Assembly: GCF_014649855.1 (NCBI RefSeq)
Contig: NZ_BMTV01000033.1
Coordinates: forward strand, 1-64,000
DNA length: 64,000 nucleotides
Direction of reading: 5' to 3'
DNA from: Streptomyces roseolus
GTDB lineage: Bacteria > Actinomycetota > Actinomycetes > Streptomycetales > Streptomycetaceae
Of the stretch, positions 21,854-30,928 are shown piece after piece; the first letter of the stretch is position 1, and each line of letters starts with the position of its first letter. The translations under genes were made by a program, and so were the position numbers. The notes below the pieces were generated by a model. It did not search any database and was not told where the DNA came from. It was given only the letters and a program-made list of their open reading frames with translations.

Positions 21854-22849
21854 GTGTTGTACACCCCGCACCCCGACCGATACGCCCACATGCCCTACCG
21901 CCGTGCCGGGAACAGCGGCCTCAAGCTGCCCGCGCTGTCATTGGGCCTGTGGCACAACTTCGGCCCCGACCGCACGGACGAGAGCAGGCGCGCCATCCTG
22001 CGCCGTGCCTTCGACCTCGGGATCACCCACTTCGACCTGGCGAACAACTACGGCCCGCCGCCCGGCGCCGCCGAGTCCGCCCTGGGCGCCCTCCTCGGCA
22101 CGGACTTCGCGGCCCACCGCGACGAGCTGGTCGTCTCCACCAAGGCCGGCTACCTGATGTGGCCGGGCCCGTACGGCGAATGGGGGTCGCGCAAGTACCT
22201 GCTGTCGTCACTGGACCAGAGCCTGACCCGCCTGGGCCTGGACCACGTCGACGTCTTCTACTCCCACCGCTTCGACCCGGAAACCCCGCTGGAAGAGACG
22301 ATGGGCGCCCTGCACTCCGCGGTCCAGCAGGGCAAGGCGCTCTACGTCGGCGTCTCCAACTACTCGGCCGACCAGACCCGCGAGGCCGCCCGCATCCTCG
22401 GCGAACTGGGCACGCCGCTGCTCATCCACCAACCGCGCTACTCGATGCTCGACCGGCGCCCGGAGACCGAGGGCCTGCTGGACGCGCTCGACGAGCTCCG
22501 GGTCGGATCCATCGCCTACTCCCCGCTGGAGCAGGGCCTGCTCACCGGGCGCTACCTGAACGGCGTCCCCGACGACTCTCGGGCCGCGAGCGACAGCCCG
22601 TTCCTGGAGCGGGAGGCCGTCACCGAGGACCGGGTGGCCCGGCTGCGCGCCCTGAACGCGCTCGCCGAGGAGCGTGGCCAGAGCCTGGCGCAACTCGCCC
22701 TGGCCTGGGTGCTGCGCGCGGGCCGCGTGACCTCGGCCCTGATCGGTGCCAGCAGCACCCGCCAGCTCGACGACAGCGTGGCGGCCATCGGGAACCTCGA
22801 CTTCGACGCGGAGGAACTGGCCCGCATCGACGCCATGGTCGGCCCGTGA
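21854..22849 (+). CDS. YghZ/GpmR-type aldo/keto reductase
   Basis: A 331-residue NADPH-dependent carbonyl reductase. It follows E. coli YghZ (methylglyoxal reductase) almost block by block: SLGLWHNFG, RRAFDLGITHFDLANNYGPPPG, STKAGYLMWPGPYG, SRKYLLSSLDQSLTRLGL, FYSHRFD and QGLLTGRYLNG. Asp and Tyr of FDLANNYG and the Lys and His further on form the AKR catalytic tetrad. The GTG start is chosen because it gives ten residues before PDRY-type alignment with YghZ; a TTG one codon later is possible. Likely regulated by the divergent LysR protein. Confidence 0.92.
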   Translation: MLYTPHPDRYAHMPYRRAGNSGLKLPALSLGLWHNFGPDRTDESRRAILRRAFDLGITHFDLANNYGPPPGAAESALGALLGTDFAAHRDELVVSTKAGYLMWPGPYGEWGSRKYLLSSLDQSLTRLGLDHVDVFYSHRFDPETPLEETMGALHSAVQQGKALYVGVSNYSADQTREAARILGELGTPLLIHQPRYSMLDRRPETEGLLDALDELRVGSIAYSPLEQGLLTGRYLNGVPDDSRAASDSPFLEREAVTEDRVARLRALNALAEERGQSLAQLALAWVLRAGRVTSALIGASSTRQLDDSVAAIGNLDFDAEELARIDAMVGP

Positions 22850-22953
22850 ACCAGGGGGCGACCCCGCGCTGACGGGAACCGAACGGCCTGCCGCTCCCTC
22901 CTCTCCTGTGAACAGAACGCCTCGGCAAGGCCGTTCACAGGAAAGGGGGTGCC

Positions 22954-23352
22954 GTGGACGTGATCCGGTCGGTGATCGCGATCCTGTTCGGGTCCTACGT
23001 GGCGTGGGCCGTTCTCAGCGAGGCGGTGGAGCACCTGCGCGGGCGTTCCCGTCTGATCGGCACGACGGCCCTGGTCGTGGAGCGGGCGGACGCCTCGTCG
23101 CGCCCCGGGACGGTGCGGCGTTCGACGGTCTTCCGTGTCACCACCGAGGACGGCCGGACGTTCGACGTCGTCAGCTCCGCGGTCACCTTCCCCGGCCCCA
23201 GGGTCGGCTCCCGGATACCGGTGCGCTACGCCCCCGAACAGCCCTGGAAGGCCGAGCGCACGGGAGTGATCGCCTTCAAGCTCTGGATGACGCCCCCGGT
23301 CGCCGCGTTGGGGGCCTTCCTCGTGGTCGAGGGTGTGCGGGGTCTGCTCTGA
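22954..23352 (+). CDS. DUF3592 membrane protein
   Basis: A 132-residue protein with membrane helices at both ends (about 5-25 and 110-130) flanking a beta-rich domain with VFRVTTEDGRTFDVVSS and the PGPRVGSRIPVRYAPEQP turn, the signature of DUF3592. Members are common in Streptomyces and have no assigned function. The start GTG (VDVIRS) follows an AAGGGGG site. It is convergent with a VOC protein gene; no partner gene is evident. Confidence 0.85.
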   Translation: MDVIRSVIAILFGSYVAWAVLSEAVEHLRGRSRLIGTTALVVERADASSRPGTVRRSTVFRVTTEDGRTFDVVSSAVTFPGPRVGSRIPVRYAPEQPWKAERTGVIAFKLWMTPPVAALGAFLVVEGVRGLL

Positions 23353-23544
23353 ACCGGTCCTCGGGCCCTCGGGGAAGGCCCACGCCCTCTCGCACGGGGC
23401 CCACGGGCTCCACCGCGACGCGACCGAAGGCTTTCCGCGACGGCCCGTCGACGAGCGGCCTCGTCCAGCGGGCCTCCGGACCTTCCGGCTCCGGTGCCGG
23501 AGGCGGGGCCGCCGCCGTCGTCCCGGGGCGCGTGTCCGCGCCGG

Positions 23545-23949
23545 TCACGGTGAAGCGTCGCGTGCGGCGAGCACGAAGGCGTGTCCGGCCGGATCCATGA
23601 AGCGGCGCACGTCGGTACGCCGGTCCGTCCGGCTGCCGTTGTGTTCGGCGGTCACCGGGTGGGCGCCCAGGGAGACCGCTTCGCGTTCGGCCTCGTCGAG
23701 CGCTTCCGGAGCGACGAGGATCCACAGGTGGGACTGCTGGGAGTCCTCCGGCCGGGGCCAGCTCGGTGGCGCGTGGCCGGGGTCCCGGTGGATGCCGAGG
23801 ACGACTCCGTCCGCGCCGGAGATCAGCAGCGGGTCGTGGTCGGCGCCGCTCGGTTCGACGGTGCCGTCGAGCAAGGCGGCGTAGAAGCGGGCGAGGGGCT
23901 CGGGATCGGTGCTGTCGAGGACCAGGACGCTCTTCTTGTGAACGGTCAC
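23545..23949 (-). CDS. VOC family (glyoxalase/bleomycin-resistance-like) protein
   Basis: A 134-residue single-repeat-pair VOC protein. Family markers are VLDSTDPEPLARFYAALLDG at the start, LGIHRDPGHAPPSWP, SHLWILV and FMDPAGHAFVLA at the end. Proteins of this subgroup in Streptomyces usually lack some metal ligands and have no assigned substrate. The GTG at 23949 is chosen because it begins right before the first beta strand; a start at 23985 would add an unconserved dozen residues. It is convergent with DUF3592 and unlinked in function to its neighbours. Confidence 0.82.
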   Translation of the reverse strand: MTVHKKSVLVLDSTDPEPLARFYAALLDGTVEPSGADHDPLLISGADGVVLGIHRDPGHAPPSWPRPEDSQQSHLWILVAPEALDEAEREAVSLGAHPVTAEHNGSRTDRRTDVRRFMDPAGHAFVLAARDASP

Positions 23950-24088
23950 GCACTCCGTGTGCCCGCTCGCGTCCCTCGCAGACACGGGGCCGACGGGCTT
24001 CCCCCCGGCCGCCCCGCGCCCTCCCCCGCCCCGGCGAAGGGGCCCTGGTGAGCACGGCGGCGGACGGCTCCCGGCGGGCCGTGTCCCC

Positions 24089-26512
24089 TCAGGCGAGCCG
24101 GACCCGGACCCGCTGCGGCGCGCCGGCGGCTCGGTCCAGGCCGGTGAAGGTGAGCTTCAGGGCCGAGCCGGTGGTGGTCGCGGCGGTCACGGTGGGCGGC
24201 TTGGAGATCACGGACGAGACCCGCTTGTTCCAGGTGATCCGCAGGGAGGCCGCCCGGCGGGCCGGGTCGGACACCACGACGGTCGCCGTGCCGTCACGGT
24301 GTTCGCGGACGAGGACGGACGCGGGCGCGTCGGCGGAGAGCCCCCCGACGGTGCCCGCGGCCCAGAAGTTGACGGCGGCGAGGCCGAGGCGGGGCACGCG
24401 GACGCCCTGCTGCGCGCCGGTGTTGGCGAGGAGGTGCAGCCACCCCCTGTCGGCGGCTCGCGAGGCCGTCGTGCGGAGGCTCGCGCCGGGCATCAGCACG
24501 TACGCGTAGTCGGCGTCCGTCGGATCGGTGCCGTGGTCCGTGAAGAGGGTGAGGTAGCGGCGGGTGAGCGGGTCGGCTGGCCCCCCGGCGTTGATGTCCC
24601 GCCAGGCAGCGGTGCGTTCCTCGCGTACGGTGCCGAGCCTCAGGCCCTGGGGGAAGACGTAGCCGGCGTGACCGGCGATGTGCGCCCAGCCGGCGTTCTC
24701 GAGGGTGCGCCGCTCGCCCTGCCCGTCGGGCTGCACCCGGCCGTCGACGGTGAGCGCCGGAGCCTCCGACGCCTTCAGGGCGCGGTTGTCCACCGTGGTC
24801 TCCACGGTGTGGCCGTCGGTGGAGGAGATGCCGGCGCCCAGGCAGACGACGGAGTCGTCCAGCCAGAACCACGACTTCTTCGCGTTCATCGTGGAGGACA
24901 GGCCCACGAGATGCTGCCCGGTGGCACCGAACTCGCCGTCGGTCGTGCCGCCCACCCAGGCCGCGTCCGGCACGGGCTGGCCCCAGTTGCCGCCCTCGCC
25001 GTCGGCGAGCGGCTTGCGGGAGGCCGTGATGCCGGGGAGGCGGTACGGGTCGACCGTCGGCCAGTACGCGTCCGAGTACTGCTCCAGGCCGAAGTCGTCG
25101 CCCCACCAGGAGAGCCAGCCGGCGCCGGTGTGGTAGCCGCGCGCGTGCTCGCCGTTGCCGTACTCGTAGTGGGCGACGCGCTTCGAGGCCATGGAGACCG
25201 AGGCGCACCACCCGCGGCGGCGATGGGTGGCCCGGTCCATGTGGTGGAACAGCCGGTGCTGGACCGGTTCGGGCGCCGGTACGGCCGAGGTGTCGTCCAG
25301 CAGGGACTGCAGCAGGGCGGCGCGCGCCAGGCTCAGCTTGGGGTTGCTCAGCGGCGGGGCGTGGTAGTCGCGCCGCATCCAGCCCTTGACCATGGCGCGC
25401 CAGCGGGCGTTCTCGGCCTCGCTCGCGCCCTGGCCGATGAGCACGATGGTGGCGAGCAGCGCGTGTGCCCTGGTGTGGTCGGAGGTGCCGGCGCGGCTGA
25501 TGCCGCGGGAGGAGACGTTGTCCATGATCAGTCCGTTGTGGACGAACGGCGCGATGGCGTGGTCGACGGTGTCCAGGAAGAGCTGTGCGTCCGGGGAGGC
25601 CACCGGCCACGGCGACGTGCGCAGCAGCGCCATGAGGCGTCCGACGCCGTCGTGGAGGACGGAGCCGTATCCGCCGATGTAGGGGACGTTGCGGTGCTGG
25701 ATGAACGAGCCGTCGGCGTAGAAGCCGTCGCCGCCGGTCACGTACGGGAACACGGGGTCGAGGGCGGCGACCGCGCGGGCGATCCGGCCGCCGTCCTCGC
25801 CCACGATCGCACGCAGGATCACGCTGCGGCACAGGTCGACGCGGTTGGCGCCGGTGGAGGTGCCGGTGTACGCGTCGAAGACCGAGTCGGGTACGAAGTG
25901 GTCGACGGCCCGGCAGTACGCGGCGATCTGCTCCGCCGTCAGGTGGCCGTGGACGAGGACGCAGGTGTCCATCAGCGCCTGCGGGGCCCCGATCTGCCAG
26001 TTCCACCAGTTGCCGTAGCGGACGGTCGTCTCGTTGTAGACCTGCGCGTGGAGGTGGTCGAGGCCGTCGAGGACCGCCCGCAGGGCGGCGGGGTCGCCGG
26101 TGAGCCCGGTGCCGGGCTGGGCCCAGGCCTGGGCGAGGGTGGCGAGCCGGTTGTAGCTGTCGTTCATCTTCGCGGAGAAGGCGTACGACTCCGCGTCGGT
26201 GTCCGGCTCCGGGTCCCGCCACACCGCGTCGGGCCACAGCGATCCGTCGGCGGGGGCCATGGTGGACAGGTGCGCCCGGGCGGTCCTGCCGAGGTCGGCG
26301 AGGAGGCTCTTGAAGGGCTCGGCGGTGGGGCTGAAGCCGGTACCGAGGAGGAGCTCGCGCCACTTGGAGCGCAGGGCGGCGAACTCCTGGGGGCCGGCGA
26401 CCGCGGCGGCGGCCGGGGTCGCCGCCGCGGCGGCGCCGAGGCCGGCGCCGAGGCCCAGGGCGGTGCCGGCGGTCATCTGGAGGAGGGCGCGGCGGCGCAA
26501 GGATGGGGACAT
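24089..26512 (-). CDS. secreted polysaccharide lyase family 8 enzyme
   Basis: An 807-residue extracellular lyase related to hyaluronate, chondroitin and xanthan lyases, cleaving uronic-acid polymers by beta-elimination. An N-terminal twin-Arg-like signal (RRRALLQMTAGTALG) leads to an Ala-rich cleavage region. The catalytic alpha-toroid has NWWNWQIGAPQ (about 166-176; catalytic Asn region) and DGSFIQHRNVPYIGGYG (about 266-282; catalytic His and Tyr). Beta-sandwich domains fill residues about 390-807. A LacI/cre-like palindrome sits 70 bases upstream and a DeoR/LacI hybrid regulator is encoded on the same strand just beyond it, so expression is probably induced by the degradation products. Confidence 0.93.
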   Translation of the reverse strand: MSPSLRRRALLQMTAGTALGLGAGLGAAAAATPAAAAVAGPQEFAALRSKWRELLLGTGFSPTAEPFKSLLADLGRTARAHLSTMAPADGSLWPDAVWRDPEPDTDAESYAFSAKMNDSYNRLATLAQAWAQPGTGLTGDPAALRAVLDGLDHLHAQVYNETTVRYGNWWNWQIGAPQALMDTCVLVHGHLTAEQIAAYCRAVDHFVPDSVFDAYTGTSTGANRVDLCRSVILRAIVGEDGGRIARAVAALDPVFPYVTGGDGFYADGSFIQHRNVPYIGGYGSVLHDGVGRLMALLRTSPWPVASPDAQLFLDTVDHAIAPFVHNGLIMDNVSSRGISRAGTSDHTRAHALLATIVLIGQGASEAENARWRAMVKGWMRRDYHAPPLSNPKLSLARAALLQSLLDDTSAVPAPEPVQHRLFHHMDRATHRRRGWCASVSMASKRVAHYEYGNGEHARGYHTGAGWLSWWGDDFGLEQYSDAYWPTVDPYRLPGITASRKPLADGEGGNWGQPVPDAAWVGGTTDGEFGATGQHLVGLSSTMNAKKSWFWLDDSVVCLGAGISSTDGHTVETTVDNRALKASEAPALTVDGRVQPDGQGERRTLENAGWAHIAGHAGYVFPQGLRLGTVREERTAAWRDINAGGPADPLTRRYLTLFTDHGTDPTDADYAYVLMPGASLRTTASRAADRGWLHLLANTGAQQGVRVPRLGLAAVNFWAAGTVGGLSADAPASVLVREHRDGTATVVVSDPARRAASLRITWNKRVSSVISKPPTVTAATTTGSALKLTFTGLDRAAGAPQRVRVRLA

Positions 26513-26582
26513 GGCGGACCAGCCTTCGCGGGGAGTCGTGGCGGGGGGTTCGGGCGTGGGGACGGTGCCTGTACGGCAGCCT

Positions 26583-26596
26583 GTGCAAGCGCTTTC
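26583..26596. promoter_or_regulatory. cre/LacI-type operator upstream of the PL8 lyase
   Basis: TGCAAGCGCTTTCT contains the perfect palindrome AAGCGCTT (26586-26593) that is the core of LacI/GalR and cre operators. It lies 70 bases upstream of the lyase start and just after the end of the LacI-like regulator gene, the usual place for substrate-controlled repression of a secreted glycan lyase. Confidence 0.68.
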
Positions 26597-26696
26597 TCCT
26601 CGTCAAGGGACGAGGGCGACTCGGGCAGTATTCGGTCAGTCGGAGGGCACGCGGCAGCCGGCGCCCGAGTCGTGGGGACGGGTGGGCGGACGGGCG

Positions 26697-27827
26697 CTAC
26701 CGCCGGCGTCCTTCGGGCACGTCGTGGCGCGCGGGTGCCCGACCGGCTCCGCAGGAGTCCCGGACCACCAGCCGCGGCAGCCACTCGACCGCGGAGTGCG
26801 CGGCGTCGGGGTCCTCCAGGCGGCGCACCAGCAACCGGACCGCCGCCTCGCCGACGGCGAAGGTCGCCGGGCTCACGGAGGTCAGCGGCACGTCCGCGAG
26901 CGCGGCCGTCTCGTCGTTGTGGCACACGAGCGCGAAGTCCTCCGGGACGCGCACGCCGTGGGCGCGGAGCCGGTGCAGGAGGTCGACCGCGTCGATGTCG
27001 GTGTGGACGAGCGCGGCGCGGACCTCCCCGGTGCCGATGAGTTCCAGCAGGCGGCCCCCGCCGATGTCGTCGGGGTGGCCGCCGGGGCCGGCCGGATCGG
27101 GTGAGAGGTCGTCGTCGGGAAGACCGAGCGCCCGGACCGCCGAGAGGTAGCCCTCCCGTACCGCCGGCCTGGTGTGGGTGTGCCGGGCCAGCAGCGCGAC
27201 GCGCCGGTGCCCGAGCTGCACCAGGTGCCGCACGGCGAGCGCCGCTCCGCCGGCGTGGTCCGACACCACGCGGTCCAGGTGGGAGCCGGGCACGCCGAGG
27301 GGGATCCGCCGCTCGACGAGCACGGCGGGGACCGGAGGTTCGGCGAACGGCGCCGCCTCCGCCTCGTCGGGGCCGTCGACCGCCCAGCTCGGCGCGAGCA
27401 GCAGGCCGTCGACGCCGGCGTCGAGCAGCGTGGCGACGTGCTGATGGTCCCGTGCCGAGGTGTAGCCGGTGACGCCGACGAGCAGGCGGACCCCCGAGTC
27501 GGCGGCGGCCCGGCGGGCTCCCTGGATGACCGACCGGAAGTAGTAGTCGGAGACGGGCACGACCATGCCCAGGAGGAGGCCGCCCGGCGCGTTCGGCGGG
27601 GTACGGCGGGCAAGACGGGCGTCGCGGGCGTTGAGCGGCGCGGTCGGCCAGGTGACGGTGCCGTGCAGCCGCCGCACGCGTCCCACCGCGGCCAGCGCGG
27701 CCACGTCGCGTCGGGCGGTCTCCACCGAGACCCCGAGAGCGGCGGCGAGTTCACCGACGCGCACGCTCCCCCGCTCGCGGACGAGCCGCAGGATCCTGCC
27801 GTGCCGCTCCTCCACGCTCTCTCGCAA
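26697..27827 (-). CDS. hybrid regulator: DeoR-type HTH with LacI-type sugar-binding domain
   Basis: A 376-residue repressor. The N-terminus is a DeoR-type winged helix (ERHGRILRLVRERGSVRVGELAAAL, then VSVETARRDVAAL), not the LacI headpiece. From about residue 85 onward it is a LacI/GalR periplasmic-binding-like domain (GLLLGMVVPVSDYYFRSVIQG, VLVERRIP, LVCHNDETAALADVPLTSV). It lies upstream of the PL8 lyase on the same strand, separated by a spacer with a LacI/cre-type palindrome. It likely senses an oligosaccharide product. Such chimeric regulators exist in Streptomyces; which half defines the operator here is open. Confidence 0.88.
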   Translation of the reverse strand: MRESVEERHGRILRLVRERGSVRVGELAAALGVSVETARRDVAALAAVGRVRRLHGTVTWPTAPLNARDARLARRTPPNAPGGLLLGMVVPVSDYYFRSVIQGARRAAADSGVRLLVGVTGYTSARDHQHVATLLDAGVDGLLLAPSWAVDGPDEAEAAPFAEPPVPAVLVERRIPLGVPGSHLDRVVSDHAGGAALAVRHLVQLGHRRVALLARHTHTRPAVREGYLSAVRALGLPDDDLSPDPAGPGGHPDDIGGGRLLELIGTGEVRAALVHTDIDAVDLLHRLRAHGVRVPEDFALVCHNDETAALADVPLTSVSPATFAVGEAAVRLLVRRLEDPDAAHSAVEWLPRLVVRDSCGAGRAPARHDVPEGRRR

Positions 27828-28028
27828 CGGTGCCGCCTCCTCGTTCCGGCCGGTGGGTCGCGGGCGCAGCCTAACGCCGGAGAGCGGGAAGGAGATCGGA
27901 CGGAGCCGCTTCCGGTTCCCCGTCCCGCCTGGGGCGCGTCACCGCCGCCGTGCCCGCCGATACGCGAAGGGGGGTGGGGCGGTGACGCGTTCCGCCCCGG
28001 GACGGCGCGCCCCTCATCGGCGTTTCGC

Positions 28029-28607
28029 TCACGCGCTCGGCGGTGTCGTGCGCAGGCCTTCGAGGAGGGCGGCGAGGTAGCGGTGTGCGGCGTCGACCCG
28101 CTCGGCGGGGGTGCCGCCGTGGACGCTCACGGCGTGGGCGATGCCGCACATGAGCGGGACCAGGTCGGTGGCGGCGAGGTCGGGGCGGACCGCTCCGGCG
28201 TCGCGGGCCCGGGCGAGGAGGGTGGCTCCGGCCGTCGCCACTGCCTGCTTGAGTTCCGTGGTGCGCGGTACGGCGTCCGTGGCCGCGGCGGCGACGGGGG
28301 GCAGGGCGGCGTCGGTGACCTGTGCCTCGACGGTGCGGAAGAGGAAGCCGGTCAGACCGTGCCAGGGGTCGGCGTCGGTCAGCGCCCGCCGGCCGTGGGC
28401 GGCCAGGGCCTCCAGGCACGGGGCGGCGACGGTCTCCAGCAGCGCCTCGGGCGTGGCGAAGTGACGGTAGACGGTGCCGACCCCGAGCCCGGCCCGGCGT
28501 GCGACGTCGTTGAGCTGCAACGGTGTGCCCTCGTCGACCAGTTCGCGGGCGACGGAGACGATCCGCTGCCAGTTGCGGGCCGCGTCCTTGCGTAGGGGCG
28601 TCGTCAT
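28029..28607 (-). CDS. TetR family repressor
   Basis: A 192-residue TetR-type regulator. The HTH occupies residues about 10-58 and its recognition part reads LNDVARRAGLGVGTVYRHF. The C-terminal ligand domain is Ala-rich and begins around residue 75. It lies downstream of the SDR gene on the same strand, with its own promoter region carrying a 15-bp operator 14 bases before the start codon. The same operator occurs twice upstream of the SDR gene, so this protein probably represses both itself and the SDR. Inducer unknown. Confidence 0.93.
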   Translation of the reverse strand: MTTPLRKDAARNWQRIVSVARELVDEGTPLQLNDVARRAGLGVGTVYRHFATPEALLETVAAPCLEALAAHGRRALTDADPWHGLTGFLFRTVEAQVTDAALPPVAAAATDAVPRTTELKQAVATAGATLLARARDAGAVRPDLAATDLVPLMCGIAHAVSVHGGTPAERVDAAHRYLAALLEGLRTTPPSA

Positions 28608-28621
28608 GGGGCCATGCTAAT

Positions 28622-28636
28622 CGGATGGTTCATCCG
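28622..28636. promoter_or_regulatory. TetR operator, copy 1
   Basis: CGGATG-GTT-CATCCG is a perfect inverted repeat of 6-bp arms and a 3-base centre, 14 bases upstream of the TetR start codon. The same 15-bp pattern recurs at 29614 and 29655 upstream of the SDR gene and nowhere else that I noticed, which identifies it as the binding site of this repressor. Confidence 0.75.
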
Positions 28637-28689
28637 GATGGTTCCGCCGTTCGCCCGGCACCCGTGGTGCCGGGCCGCGCGGGCGGCGC

Positions 28690-29580
28690 TCAGGCGGGGG
28701 CGATCGGCGCGTGCCGTTCGCTGAGCCGGCGTACGGCCGCGGCGACACGGGGGTCGGCCGCCGCCCGGTGCGGGGCGACCGGGCGCGCCCGGGCGCCGAT
28801 GACGATGCCGGTTCGGCCCGACAGCGTCTCGTCGGTGGCGGCCACGACGGAGGGCCTGGCCGCCGCGGACGCCGGACCCGAGGTCGAGCGCTCGAAGGTG
28901 CGGCGCACCAGGGGCCACAGCAGGCGCAGGGCGGGCGAGACGATCTTCGGGTCGGTCATGGTGCCGTTGGTCATGTCGGTCGCGGCCCCTCCGGGATCGG
29001 CGGCGAAGACCGAGACGCCGGTGCCGTCCATCCGGTCCGCCAGGTCCAGGGTGTAGGCGAGGTTGGCGAGCTTGGCGCGACCGTACCAGTGGAAGCCGTA
29101 GTAGCCGCCCGGCGGCTCGACGGTGTCGAACACGCGCTTGGCCACGGTGACCGCGCCCGACGTCACGTTCACGATCCTGCTCGGCGCGCCGGCCGTGAGC
29201 GTGGGCAGCAGCAGTTCGGTCAGGAGGTAGGGCGAGAGGTGGTTGAGGACGAACGACGCCTCGACGCCGCCCCGGGTCCGGTGCTCGGCGAACATCGCCC
29301 CGACGTTGTTGACCAGCACCGTCAGCGGCTCTCCGGAGGCGGCGTGGTCGGCCGCGATCGTCCGGGCGAGCGCACGCACCTGGTCGAGCGAGGCGAGGTC
29401 CGCGGGCAGGAACCGGGCGGGGTGCGCCGGGCCCGTCGCGTCGATCCGTTCGACGGCCCCGGCCCCCCGCCCGGGGTCGCGCCCGACCACCGTGACCGCG
29501 AACCCGGCGGCGGCCAGCCCCAGCGCCGTCTCCAGGCCGATGCCCGCGGTCCCGGCCGTGACCACTGCCGTCCTCTTCAT
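28690..29580 (-). CDS. short-chain dehydrogenase/reductase
   Basis: A 296-residue SDR oxidoreductase. It has the cofactor motif TAGTAGIGLE near the N-terminus (VTxGTxGIG type), LVNNVGAMF near residue 95, a Ser in NVTSGAV and the catalytic YGRAK near residue 165. The substrate is unknown; the protochlorophyllide/retinol-dehydrogenase-like group shares this layout. The ATG at 29580 has GGAGGGG four bases upstream; a longer reading frame is rejected. Two TetR operators lie 33 and 74 bases upstream of the start, so it is probably an inducible detoxification enzyme. Confidence 0.9.
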   Translation of the reverse strand: MKRTAVVTAGTAGIGLETALGLAAAGFAVTVVGRDPGRGAGAVERIDATGPAHPARFLPADLASLDQVRALARTIAADHAASGEPLTVLVNNVGAMFAEHRTRGGVEASFVLNHLSPYLLTELLLPTLTAGAPSRIVNVTSGAVTVAKRVFDTVEPPGGYYGFHWYGRAKLANLAYTLDLADRMDGTGVSVFAADPGGAATDMTNGTMTDPKIVSPALRLLWPLVRRTFERSTSGPASAAARPSVVAATDETLSGRTGIVIGARARPVAPHRAAADPRVAAAVRRLSERHAPIAPA

Positions 29581-29613
29581 ACGCCCCTCCACCCGCCCGT
29601 GACCCCATCGAAC

Positions 29614-29669
29614 CGGATGGACCATCCGCTTCAGTCCGGACGGTAGCACACATCCGGATGATCTATCCG
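29614..29669. promoter_or_regulatory. two TetR operators upstream of the SDR gene
   Basis: CGGATG-GAC-CATCCG (29614-29628, perfect) and CGGATG-ATC-TATCCG (29655-29669, one mismatch) repeat the 15-bp operator found upstream of the TetR gene. Their centres are 41 bases apart, close to four helical turns, which would allow cooperative binding across the promoter. Confidence 0.72.
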
Positions 29670-30016
29670 TTTGAGGCTTGGGCAGCACGGGAGGCCGGCC
29701 CGCGCCGGGAGCCAGGCGGAGGCCGGGAACCCGTACGGCGTCGGCGGCTTCCCCGCGAGCGCCGGGAGTACGGGCCGGGACGTCCGGCCGCCGTCGGGTC
29801 GCCGCAGACCTCGCGCACCCGCTCGCACCGAGGCGGTGGGCCTCGTCCTCGGCGCGGGGACCGCTGTGCCCGGGAGCCGCTGACCGGTCTCGGCGGCGGT
29901 CCGCCGCTTTCCGGGCGCCGTCGGCGCGGCGGCGGCCTCCGCCCCGCAGGGCGGGCCGTCACCCACATGCCCGGGGGACGGACGCCGAGGGTCCCCCGCG
30001 CCGACGGGCGCGCCGG
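29670..30016. other. intergenic region, 347 bases
   Basis: No frame here looks like a gene on either strand: open frames are Arg/Gly/Pro-rich shadows without ribosome sites. It lies between the SDR promoter and the 3' end of the gene ending at 30017, both on the minus strand. No clear terminator or repeat seen. Confidence 0.5.
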
Positions 30017-30928
30017 CTACGGCTGGTCGGTGAACTGCGGGTCCGTCCGCTGGCTGTAGATCTTCTTCCCCGCCGCGTCGTAGGCGTGGACGTAGGGGGA
30101 CGGACCGACGTAGGAGGGGCCGGGAGGTGCGTCAGGGGTCAGAGCCGCGGCGTAGGCGAACGCCCCGTCGGCCATCACCGCCGGGTACTCCTTCTCCTGG
30201 TCCCCGTAGCTGATGGTGATCCTGGCGACGTCGGCGGTGTAGTGCCCGGCTCCGGTCATGAGGTACTGGCCCTTGCCGGCGACCTCACCCAGCGAGTCGA
30301 AGTACTCGACGAACCGGCCGGTCCCCCACAGGCGGTCGTTGATGAACGTCGGCGGGAAGTTCTGGCTGCTGCCCTTGTCGCCCTTCGAGTGGCACTGCAC
30401 GTACCTGCCGGAGGAGTCGACGGCGACGACCAGGCCGTCGCGTGCGGGCGAAGCGAGGGGGGCCCGTGCCGCGACGACCGCCCGGTACCGGGGGGCGTCC
30501 GCGCCCAGGCATGTCGCCAGGATCTTGGTCACCGTGGGCGTGTCCATGGGCGTCGTCCGCGTGCTGGTGAGGGTGAAGGTGCCGGGGGCGGACTGCTCGC
30601 CGGCCGTGGGCCGGGACCGGTCGGCGCCCTTCGTGGGCTGCGGGTCCGGCGCGTCGGCGGCGCGGGGCGGGTTCCCGGCAGCGCTTCCGAGGGGCGGCCG
30701 GGCGTCCGCTCCCGTGCCGAGGACGGCGACGGCCGCGGCGCCCACCGCCGCCACGCCCGCGGCGGCGCCCGCCGGCACCAGCCAGCCGCGCCGCAGGGGT
30801 GCGCGGCGCTCCGGGGCCTCCTGGCCGTCCTGTGTGCCGATCTTCATCAGGAGCTCCTCTCGCATCCGCCGGTGGTCCGGCAGATCACGGTCAGAAGGAG
30901 CCGCGGGAATGCCCTGGTCGTCGTTCAT
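30017..30928 (-). CDS. single-pass membrane protein coupled to an ECF sigma gene
   Basis: A 303-residue protein starting MNDDQGIPAAP. The cytoplasmic N-terminus (about 1-45) contains RMREELLMKIG and is followed by a membrane helix (about 48-70, rich in Ala/Gly/Val), then a Pro-rich linker and an extracytoplasmic domain with one Cys pair candidate (ATCLGAD and VQCHSKG). No zinc-type HxxxCxxC motif is present. Its ATG overlaps the sigma stop codon (ATGA), so it is translationally coupled to the sigma factor and is most simply an atypical anti-sigma factor. Family not recognised. Confidence 0.8.
   Translation of the reverse strand: MNDDQGIPAAPSDRDLPDHRRMREELLMKIGTQDGQEAPERRAPLRRGWLVPAGAAAGVAAVGAAAVAVLGTGADARPPLGSAAGNPPRAADAPDPQPTKGADRSRPTAGEQSAPGTFTLTSTRTTPMDTPTVTKILATCLGADAPRYRAVVAARAPLASPARDGLVVAVDSSGRYVQCHSKGDKGSSQNFPPTFINDRLWGTGRFVEYFDSLGEVAGKGQYLMTGAGHYTADVARITISYGDQEKEYPAVMADGAFAYAAALTPDAPPGPSYVGPSPYVHAYDAAGKKIYSQRTDPQFTDQP

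Noticed and set aside
24294..26606. Second minus-strand frame of about 770 codons within the PL8 gene
   Set aside because: Arg/Pro-rich out-of-frame reading of the lyase gene, with no domain.
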